Assembly (NCBI GenBank): GCA_021521415.1
Contig: JAIQDT010004998.1
Location: 123,498 to 187,497, forward strand
Direction of reading: 5' to 3'
Length of the DNA: 64,000 nucleotides
Source of the DNA: Bidens hawaiensis
Lineage: Eukaryota; Streptophyta; Magnoliopsida; Asterales; Asteraceae
Positions 55,472 to 64,000 of this stretch are shown piece after piece. Every line of letters starts with the position of its first letter. Positions within the stretch are counted from its first letter, which is position 1. A program made the position numbers and the translations under genes. Under the pieces are notes generated by a model that was given only the letters and a program-made list of their open reading frames with translations, did no database searches and was not told the DNA's origin.

Positions 55472-58400
55472 TGTAACATCCTGAAATTTTCTAGAATAAT
55501 ATTTAAAATATTAATAAGTTGGAAGAATTAATTTGAGTTAGTAGATTAATAATAAAATAATAACAAAGATAGAAATGGTAGGCTAATTAAATGAAATGGA
55601 TCATGGACTAAAAAGAAAAGATGTGCCTAAGGTCCATGAGCTTAAGGGAGTATAAATATCCCTTAGAGTATTCTCATCCCATTCCCTATAATTATGTGAG
55701 GGAAGTTTGTAAATTATAGGGTGAGGTTGTGAGTGATTGTGAGTGTAAATTATAGGGTGGAGAAAGAAATGTAGTGTTTTTTTGTAAATTTGGGGAAACA
55801 TGTGGGGAACATTGTTTGCCCTATTTATTTTTTAATATTTGTTGGATTGGTTGTGAGTAGAGGAGAGAGAAAACTGTAATAATAAAGGTATAAAAAATAT
55901 TATTTAATTAAACAGGAGAGAGATATATAGTGTTTTTTTTAATGTAGTTATAAAGATAGAGATGGAGAATGAGATGAAAATGCTCTTAAACCCTAGTCCT
56001 TTCAATTTCCATCAATCTCTACACCAAAGCCTACACCATAAAAAACACATACTTAAGCCAAACACTCTCTACTCTACTATATTCAACGATCCGAGACTAA
56101 CAGAAGGTAAGAAATAATTTATCTCAGCTGACCCAAACAATTAGAACCCGACACCACAGCCCTGTGATGCCGTATGAGCCGTTTGGATCTAGATCTAGCT
56201 TATTTCGGGAGTTTAATAAACCAAAAACGAGCTTATTGGCCACCTTAGCTCAGATCTGGACACCCCGAAGCTACTCAAACCATAAACGACCAAACCCGTC
56301 CAACCATGGTGGTTAACGGCGGCTGACGATGCCGGAATCGAAGAAAAACCTTGAAAACGCGTAAAAAAGGGGCTGACTTGCACTTATACGCCGTATAAGT
56401 GCAGCTTATAAGGGAAGACAGCGCATAAGTACATAGTCAACGTGTAAGTAGATGCCATGTAGTGTGTATGTGTGTATGCAGCACATAGGTGACGACGTGT
56501 AAGTGTTTAGCCGTATAAGTATGTAAACGGCGTATATGTATGCATGTAACGTATATGTATGTGTCGTATATGTGTACAAACGTATATGTGAGACTTATGC
56601 GCCAAGACCATTTACACGTTGGAACCACTTATACGCCACCTATAACTTACACGCCTAAGGAGACTTATACGTTGGACAATACTTATACGCCAATGGAATT
56701 AGACGCCTGAAAACTTATACGCCAATAGTAAACTTATACGGACTTGATATGATTTTATTAAATAAACGAAATATAAACAACGTAGACGAACGTAAATGCT
56801 AGATATCGACTCATATGATGGGTAGGGTAAGAATAAGTAAACAATTAACAATGAAAGATAGCATTTAAAACGAGGAATTGATTTGGGGAAATAATTGAAC
56901 TTCAGTTTTTCTGTTGAGGTTTTTAGTAAAGACTTATTAATGGACAACTTATCCCCAGCCAGAGGCTCTGCCCCTTGGACCCCGCTAGGGGCTGCCGCCC
57001 CTAGAACCCCGCCAGGGGCGCTTCCCCCAGACCCTCGTAGCTAGGGGTTACAATAACCTAGGAATATGATATAATTAGGAATAGTTAAGTGATGCTTGCT
57101 AATTCATACACAGTTAGCCGTGCACAGCTCAAGAAGGGCAATACGGTAAATTCAGAAAGGAATTGCTTGTATGTGAGTTTCTAGCCCCATTTCTTTGTTA
57201 TGTTTTCGAGGCTGTGTGCATACTCAATGTGATTAGACACTTACACGTCTCACGAAATTTATGTATTGACTATCACATCGAGTATGCACACAGCCCCGAA
57301 AACATAAAAGCGAAATGGGGATAAAACTCACCTGTAGACGATTCTTCTCAGAGTTTACTGTTATGCCCTTCCTAAGCTGTGCTCGACTTACTATGTATTA
57401 ATTATAATATCAATTAAATACTTCTAGCTATACCATACTCCTAAGTTATTGCAACCCTCAACGAATGGGGTCCGGGGGCAGCGAAGTTCTAGGGGCGGCA
57501 GCCCCTAGCGGGGTCCAAGGGGTAGAGCCCAGAGCCCCTGGCTGGGGTTAAGCTGCCAGGTCAGCTTGGAAACATTTTTTCATTAATAAGTCTTTACTGA
57601 AAACCTCATCAGAAAACTATAAATTTAATTATTTAATGAACTCAAATCTTCATTTTAAGCGTTACCTTTCATTATTAATTATTTACTTATCTTCAGCTTA
57701 TTTATCGCATAAGTCCATGTCTATCGTTTATGTATGTATACGTTGTTTATCGCTCGTTTATTTAAAAGTCACTTCTAGGGTATAGATTAGGTTGGGCACA
57801 TAAGTTCTTAGCGTATAATTTGTCCTAACGCATAAGTTATTAGGCGTATAAGTTTAGTTGGCGTATAAGTACATTGGCGTATAAGCCTCACATATACGTT
57901 GGTGTACATATATGGACATATGTATACGCTGCTTAAACATATACGTATCTTAAGCATATACGGGCATGCATATACACTACCTAAGCTTATACGGACATAC
58001 ATATACGTTGCTTAAGTTTATACGGTCGCTTAACTTATACGCTACCATACATATACGACCGTATATACTTATACGTCGTATAAGTACTGTTCAACGTTAG
58101 TTTACCGCGTTTTTGGGGTTTTTCTTCGATTCCGACGCCATCAGCCGCCGTTAACCACCATGGTTGATTGGGGTTTGATCGTTTATAGTTTAGGTAGCTT
58201 CATGGTGTCCAGATCTGAACTAAGGAGGTCCTTAAGCTCGTTTTTTGTTGATTAAATGCCCGAACAAAGCTAGATCTAGATCTAAACGACTCATACGACA
58301 TCCCGGAGCTGCGGTGTCGGGTTCTAATATATTGGTACAACTAAAATAAATCATTTCTTACCTTCGGTTGGTATCGGATCGTTGAAAGGATTAGTGTAGA

Positions 58401-58679
58401 GTGTGTTTGGCTTAAGTGTGTGTTTTTAAAGGTGTAGGCTATGGTGTAGAGGTGGATGGAAATAGAAAAGATTAGGGTTTAAGGGGTATTTAAACTCCCT
58501 TAAGCCCATGGACCTAAGGCCCATCTTTCCTTTTTGGCCCATCTTTAATTCTATTTAATTAGCCTACTTAACCTTTTACTTTTATTATTTTATTATTTAT
58601 CTACTAACTCAAGTAAACTTTTACATCATAAATAAATAATATACTAAATATTAATTTTTAGAAATTTCGGGATGCTACA
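55472..58679. repeat. Near-palindrome of two head-to-head partial Gypsy LTRs (family B)
   Basis: The left arm (55472-about 57235, LTR reversed) starts TGTAACATCC, and the right arm (about 57265-58679) ends GGATGCTACA. The arms share the GC-hairpin module, GTATAAGT words, CCATGGTTGATTGG-like blocks, and CATCGAGTATGCACACAG at the centre. The whole 5' part of the LTR, with TGTAAGGCC and the minisatellite, is missing from both. After removing a MITE the arms have similar length. They look roughly 80-85% alike by eye. Flanks do not show a matching duplication. Confidence 0.8.
55666..55985. mobile_element. Tourist-like MITE in the left palindrome arm
   Basis: TTA on both sides (55663-55665 and 55986-55988) and inverted ends GAGTATTCTCATCCCATTC / GAATGAGATGAAAATGCTC fit a PIF/Harbinger-type MITE of 320 bp. 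It explains most of the length difference between the palindrome arms. Confidence 0.85.
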
Positions 58680-58694
58680 TTTTATTATAATTTG

Positions 58695-58968
58695 TTTTTA
58701 ATTATAAATAATATATATCTTTTTTTAAAGCAATCAGATATTAATTTTTAGTGTATCCGTATTTTATAGAATTTTCATATCAAATATTTGGTGAGATTAA
58801 CTTTTAATTTAATGAAACGTTACAACCGGTTTAAGAAATATTTGGGTTTGGTAAGACCCATACCCGTGAATTCAGGTCAAATGCATATGAAGCGTCCATT
58901 TACAAATAATGCAATCTTGTGGCTTGAGAAAATGTAGAGAGCAACCAGAGAGCTTTTAAAGATTACGT
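58695..58968. repeat. Outer inverted repeat, right arm
   Basis: Inverse of 53940-54215, directly flanking the LTR palindrome on its right. The left arm is about 1.25 kb further out because of the LINE, hAT-type and foldback sequences between. Confidence 0.65.
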
Positions 58969-59002
58969 TTATATATATATATATACCTATATATATATAT
59001 AT

Positions 59003-60832
59003 GGGGAGGTTCATTGGGGAACTCCAAAAAAGTAGGGAACTCTCTTCCCAACCCATAATCAATTCCCCACATCCTTATGGTGCACCATCAATCACCTACA
59101 TCACATAATTTTTATAATAAAAAAAGCCTAAAAAATCAAAAAAATAATTAAAAAAATTATAAAACAAAAAAAAAAACCAAAAACTAAAAAAGTAAAAGAG
59201 CCAAAATGCTTATCTAGAAGACATAATAGGTCGCTAAATGTAATACAATGTCGAACAAAATATAACACTATGTTGAATAATATAACACAATATTAAGAAA
59301 TTAAATAAAGACATAAAATGTCAAGGAAAAAAGATACAATCAATTATGAAAATAAACACAAAACACAATGATAACTAAAAAGACACAATGATGTTTTTTT
59401 ATCAACATTGTTTGTTTTTTGAGATTTTTTCAAAATAAAAAAATTATAAAACAAAAAATAAAAAAGTAAAAAAATCAAAACGCTTATGTAGCATCCCCGG
59501 TTAAAAAAAACCTTCCAAAATTTCAAAAAATTAATTAAAAAGTTATAAGAAAACGAAAACAAGTAAGAAAACGAAAACAAGTAAAAAAACGAAATGGGTA
59601 TCTAGCATTCCCGTTCCAAAAGAAAACCTCACTCAAAATCAGTTAGCCTTCGGGTTCAAGTTAGCTTTTAGCGGGTTTAGGTTTTTTAGCTTTTTTTTTT
59701 GGGGGGGAGGGGGCACTTTTTATTAACATTTTATACGTAAAACAACAAATCTCATTAATATTTTACATGTATAACAACAGTTCAATAATATTTTACATGT
59801 AAAATAACATTTTTAATTAACAATTTACACGAGAAACAACAAATCTCATTAACGTTTTACATGTAAAACAACAATTCTTTTAGATTTTACATGTAAAATT
59901 AGTATTTTACATGTAAAATAATACTTTTCATTAACATTTTACACGTAAAACAACAAATCTTATGAACATTTTACATGTAAAACAATAGTCTTTAAGAGTT
60001 TACATGTTAAAATTAATAACTTACATAAACAATAATACTTTTCATTAGCATTTTACACGTAAAACAACAAATCTCATTGACATTTTACAAGTTAAACAAT
60101 AATTCTTTAATATTTTACATGTAAAATAATAGTTTTCACTAACATTTTACATGTAATACAACATGTTTCTTTATAATTTTAATGTATATTCAACAATTAT
60201 ATATATATATATACACATTAAAAATCAACCTACGGTTATCTCACGAAATTTAGTTTTTATGAACATTTTCAAGTTATGTTTTTACGCATGTACAAGCTAA
60301 TGCGAGTTTCAATGTGACATTTATAATATATTTACGCATTTTTCTTTTCCTGCTGTCTATCCATCGTCAGGTGTACAAGAAAAGCCCCCCCCCAAAAAAA
60401 AGCTAACCCTCAACCTGGAAAACCTAAACCTCCTAAAAACCTATCCCTAATAGCTAAACTAAACCCGAAGACTAACCCGAGATTTTTTTATTTTAATTTT
60501 TTTAGGAACGGAGGATGCTAGATAGTTTTTTTTTGTTTTTACTTTTTTTTTTTCGTTTTCTAACATTTTGTTAATTATTTTGTTTATTCTTTTGGACCGG
60601 GGATGCTAAATAAACATTTTGGTTTTTTTATTATTTTACTTTTTTGTTTTTTTTTTGGTTCTATAATTTTTTAAATTATTTATTTATTTTTTTAGGGTTT
60701 TTTTCCTTTTACAAAAATGATGTGATGTAGGTGGTTGAGGGTGTATCATAAGGATGCGGAGAATTGATCAACGGTTGGAAAAGGTGTTTCCCAGTTCCCT
60801 ACCTTTTTGTAGTTCCCTTTTGAACCTAACTC
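59003..60832. mobile_element. Foldback element 3 (1.8 kb)
   Basis: Inverted ends GGGGAGGTTCATTGGGGAAC / GTTCCCTTTTGAACCTAACTC continue for about 130 bp with GTAGGGAAC, CGCATCCTTATG-like and CACCTACATCACAT blocks matching in inverse. The arms then become A-rich (59110-59600) and T-rich (60480-60700). TA repeats lie on both sides. No transposase. Confidence 0.7.
59725..60160. repeat. Array of self-complementary TTTTACATGTAAAA words
   Basis: About 15 copies of TTTTACAYGTAAAA-like words, spaced roughly 20-45 bp, many followed by CAACAAATCTCATTAAC. Found inside foldback element 3. Confidence 0.85.
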
Positions 60833-61024
60833 TATATATATAAAATTATTTTTATATATTTTTCAATTACAATTTTATGTATAAAATAATATATATTATT
60901 TAGTTATTATTTGATAACATTATATATATCACATGCTCGTTTAGGCTCACGATCCGGTTCGTGTTTGATAACTGAAGCTCGAGATCAGGCTTGTTTATTA
61001 AACAAGCTTATTTTTAGGCTCGAG

Positions 61025-61560
61025 GTTGGTTTATCTATAATAACGAGTCAATCATTTTACTCAAACGACTAGCAAGCACTTTAGTCACCGGTTTATCTGT
61101 AATACCAATGAGACTAATTGGTCTAAATCATTAACTAGAACTGGGCTATGAGTTTTAGGAATCAACGCGAAGAAAGATGAGTTGCATCTTTTTAAGAAAA
61201 CAAAATCCAAAAAGAAAAACTCAATAACCTTGAACATATCTTATTTTATAAACTCCCAAAAACGTGTCACAAACCCGAGAGTAAAACCATATGGGCCCAG
61301 CCTTTTATCTAAACCCGAGAGTGCGGTTTTAGGCTCTTACATAGTCACCGATGCTTCGAAAGTCATACGTTGAGTCACTGAAATCATAGGAAACAATGTA
61401 CTATGCATGATCAACGGAATCGACTTTACTTGCAACTGTAGACGAAAAATATTCATAGAAAATAATTTTTACCCGATCAAACTCATTAGATCAAACTCAT
61501 TAGTAGTTTTATATCCAATATTCGCAATGTCAACGAAGCATAAGTTAGATTTGTTATTAA
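61025..61560 (-). pseudogene. Second L1 LINE, 5' RT fragment
   Basis: The minus strand in changing frames reads SSTVASKVDSVDHA, KRLGPYGFTLGFVTRFWEFI, CNSSFFALIPKTHSP, then RPISLIGITDKPVTKVLASR and LSKMIDSLL. This is the start of plant L1 RT (D-K-A-P-G-P-D-G, L-I-P-K, R-P-I-S-L). It continues at 54768-54500 with perhaps 35 residues missing. Confidence 0.8.
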
Positions 61561-61954
61561 TTAAAGGCAAAACTTTATTAAACAAACACTATTGAAACAA
61601 ATTGTACATAAACAATAAAATTATAAAATTTAAATGCTAGGGTGGTTATTACATACAAAATATTATTAAAATAAAAAAAACCTTTAACTAACGAGATAGA
61701 CAAACGAACGTAAACGAACATAAATAAACACATTACCAAACATTCACAAACACAAATGAATGAACACACCGTCCATTCATGTTCGTTCATTTAACTAAAA
61801 GAACAAAACTTCTTGTATGTGTCTGTTCATTTATTAAACGAACAAACTTCACTCTGAACGGTTCTATTAGTATACGGTTTTGCGTCTTGAGTCTTTGTAT
61901 TTATCGTTAACATATTTGTCGTTTTGTTTAATGTAATAAACAATTAATTTATCT
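61561..61954. other. No recognisable gene
   Basis: AT-rich DNA with GAACG/CGTTC-rich words around 61700-61860. No ORF or element end was recognised. Confidence 0.4.
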
Positions 61955-62397
61955 TGTTAGTTCGTTATTGTAATGTCTAGTTCGCTAAGGATGTTTAGCG
62001 AACTAAGACTTAAGTTATTATCCCTCCTGATTTGTTAAGGATGTTTAACGAATCAGGGGGTGATTCGTTAAGAATATTTCGTTTTAATGTATGTAATGAA
62101 GTGGACTCTAGTTCGTTAGGGGATGTTAACGAACTAGGTCCATCTTCTATTTATAGGTGAACACTGTTCATGTTTAATTTAAGTTTTGAGATAATTATCG
62201 AACCTCTGCCCGAACACTCTCTCTCAATATTCATATTAATATTATTGACATATACATACACATCTTACTATTGATAATAGATACACATATAACATATAAT
62301 CAATCGTGATCATGAGCTAGATCCGAGTTTAGAATTAATCGTATACATCAGATCTGTGATCTGTTAATTGTTAAGTGTTAATTCAGAGGAACAAACA
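61955..62397 (+). repeat. 5' LTR of a partial Copia (left end approximate)
   Basis: The right end AACAAACA is fixed by the primer site that follows. The left end is placed at TGTTAGTTCG but is not proved, because the partner LTR is outside the window. It contains facing TTCGCTA/TAGCGAA and TTCGTTA/TTAACGAA words (61978-62135) and an ATTTATAG near 62148. Confidence 0.65.
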
Positions 62398-62414
62398 AGT
62401 GGTATCAGAGCTTT
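62398..62414 (+). other. Primer-binding site, initiator-Met tRNA
   Basis: AGTGGTATCAGAGCTTT, with TGGTATCAGAGC complementary to initiator tRNA-Met, two bases after the LTR. Confidence 0.9.
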
Positions 62415-63413
62415 CGGGGCTCAATTACGCTTGATTTGGTTGTTTATTTGGATTATTGGACTGATTAATTAGTATTATGTATTGTTAAAGTTTTGTTTGA
62501 TTGAATTAGGATCAAATTGAGGTTAATTGATAGAATTATGATGGAATTGGATTGGATTTGAGTTGGTTAAGGTATTGGCAAGATACTGTGAATTGGAATT
62601 GTGATTTGAATTGTGTTCGGATTGATATTGGTGTGGATCTGGTGTTAGACGAAACAGGGGATTAGTTTTGGTATAATTGGATTCACGAGATGTATTAAGT
62701 GGTTACGAGGATTGGCGATTTGGTTTCGTGTGGTGATAACGAGTATTTTTGATAGTTGATTTGTGCGATTTAGTTGAGAATTGGTTGTGTATTACAAATC
62801 TGGGTTTCTGGGTTTGTGTTCTTCATTTCCAGATTTTTGGAAATCTTCGTTGAAGATTTGAAGATTTGAATACGAGATTGATTCGTTACCATATTTTCAT
62901 TTGATTCGTTAACATATTTCACCTAATTCGCTATGAGCTCTAGTTGATTCGTTATCCATTCGCTATGAACTATAGTTGATTCGTGTAATCAGTTCGTTAA
63001 TCTATCTGATTCGTGTTCACAAATTCGTGTGACACGTGGTCATCTTGGAATTTGTGTTATAACAACCTTTGCCACGTGGCATTAGGTGTCAGAGTTTGTT
63101 ACAAACGGTTGTAACAACCTGATTCGCTATAGTTTGATTCATTATCTACTGTAGCTGGTTCGTCATTTTATTTCGCTAAGCTTATCTTAGTGATTCGCTT
63201 AGTCAATTCGCTTACTCATTCGTTGACCATCAGATTCGTTAATCATTAAAATTCTGATACGTTACCTGATAAATCTTAACTTCGTTAAGATTTGATTCAT
63301 TGATCACTGTTCACAGTTCGCTAAAACTGTTTACAGTTCGTTACAATTCACTGTTCACCATTCGTTAACCTTATTCTTCACAAGTTATCCTTGAATTTTT
63401 GAAACTTGTCAAA
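62415..63413 (+). repeat. Copia leader with TTCGTTA-type word array
   Basis: About 1 kb without ORFs. From 62880 to 63370 it contains some 20 GATTCGTTA/ATTCGCTA/AGTTCGTTA words, roughly one per 25 bp. The same word family fills part of the Gypsy A LTRs. Confidence 0.75.
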
Positions 63414-63812
63414 ATGGTTGGTATGTATGCACTAGCCTCACAGAATATGTTAATGAAACAAATGTTGCAACTTGATACCGAGATAGGTTCACATTCGAAA
63501 TGTCCACGTTTGATGAAGTTCAGTGATTTTACAAAGTGGGAGCCTCGGTTTCGTGCTCATCTAGGATCAGTTCATCCTGATTGCTCATATTGTTTAGATG
63601 AAGTTTATACCGTTCCTATGATTGGGGATGAGACTATCGGCTTCAGACCTAAAGCTATATCTCAATACTCACAGGAAGAGAAGAAAGCATTAGAGATAGA
63701 GACAAAAGCCTATTCTACTCTAACCATGGCTTTACCTGAAAATATATTTCACCAAGTGGGTAGTATAAAAATTTGTGCCTCTTTGTTTCAACATATCCGA
63801 ATGAGAAGTTGA
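63414..63812 (+). pseudogene. Copia gag, first part
   Basis: From ATG 63414 the product (132 codons) includes CPRLMKFSDFTKWEPRFRAH and EKKALEIETKAYSTLTMALP, typical of plant Copia gag (SIRE-like or related). The frame ends at a stop (63810-63812) after a short altered segment. Coding then resumes in another frame at 63833 (QKFQEILKHRSKITELENEV, coiled-coil-like) and stays open to the window edge. The element is thus at least frameshifted here; its pol lies outside. Confidence 0.7.
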
Positions 63813-63832
63813 GTTATCAATGAAAATGACAA

Positions 63833-64000
63833 TACCAAAAGTTTCAAGAAATCCTGAAACATCGTTCGAAAATAACCGAACTTGAAAATGAGGTTCTTGA
63901 GTTGAAGAACAAATTGGGTAAATTTCGAAATTCTTCTTTTCTATTGAATGAAATTATTGAAGTTTCTGGAAAACAAAAAGATTCAAAGAAAGGGATAGGT
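63833..64000 (+). pseudogene. Copia gag, continuation in another frame
   Basis: An uninterrupted frame to the end of the window with a heptad-like charged helix (SKITELENEVLELKNKLGKF) and a Lys-rich end. It continues the gag of the 61955 element after a frame change of about 20 bp. Truncated by the window edge. Confidence 0.6.

Noticed and set aside
56437..56628. Short ORFs in the GTATAAGT word region (also 57808-58002)
   Set aside because: They translate the word array into low-complexity YVRISLG/THIHT-like peptides. No gene.

Overview
This is a stretch of nuclear genome from a flowering plant, most likely a member of the daisy family (Asteraceae). It has GT-AG introns, plant-type LTR retrotransposons with an initiator-Met-tRNA primer site, L1-type LINEs, SINEs and MITEs. 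Its one well-supported host gene is a GH32 enzyme of the fructan 1-exohydrolase (1-FEH) type, typical of the inulin-storing Asteraceae. The species cannot be named from sequence alone. No rRNA, genuine tRNA gene, CRISPR array or bacterial-type feature was seen.

Layout. 1-2.9 kb: AT-rich DNA with degenerate repeats and copy 1 of a dispersed repeat (called R1 here) that carries a tRNA-like promoter and a hairpin. 2.9-3.8 kb: a MITE and a SINE with clear target duplications. 4.8-10.3 kb: a decayed Copia element, split by a younger defective Copia (6189-9645, target duplication TGTAC) and a hAT-like MITE. 11.4-13.1 kb: a PIF/Harbinger-like element holding a broken NAM-associated-domain gene. 14.5-17.4 kb: the seven-exon 1-FEH gene on the minus strand, including the classic 9-bp mini-exon. 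17.9-19.2 kb: a poly(A)-tailed retroposon with an intact 216-codon ORF, then a retroposon with an 18-bp target duplication. 19.4-21.2 kb: two non-autonomous DNA transposons. 22.9-29.7 kb: a heavily decayed Copia on the minus strand. 30.7 kb: a MITE.

31-49 kb is a stack of nested insertions inside an old L1 LINE. A Gypsy element with a large internal deletion (31181-35511, TSD ACACC) and a solo LTR of the same family (36565-47996, TSD CTTTG) were inserted. The solo LTR was later split by a nearly complete Gypsy chromovirus (37494-46751, TSD TTAAC). By eye its two 1977-bp LTRs differ at 7 positions. A third family member (solo LTR 49891-52052, TSD CATGT) lies in a diverged Gypsy LTR.

52-61 kb is rich in inverted repeats: three foldback elements with A-rich and T-rich arms and cores built from self-complementary words, R1 copy 2, and a near-palindrome of about 3.2 kb made of two head-to-head partial LTRs. 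All of this lies around a second broken L1 LINE. The right edge (about 61.95 kb on) holds the LTR, primer site and gag of another Copia that runs out of the window.

The 1-FEH gene is the only host gene I can call. Almost everything else is transposable-element sequence, and its insertion order can often be read directly from perfect target-site duplications. The most unusual signals are the four tandem stem-loops with near-identical loops but different, self-matching stems in the chromovirus leader (44265-44537), the LTR palindrome (55472-58679), the foldback trio, and short-word arrays shared between unrelated retroelements.
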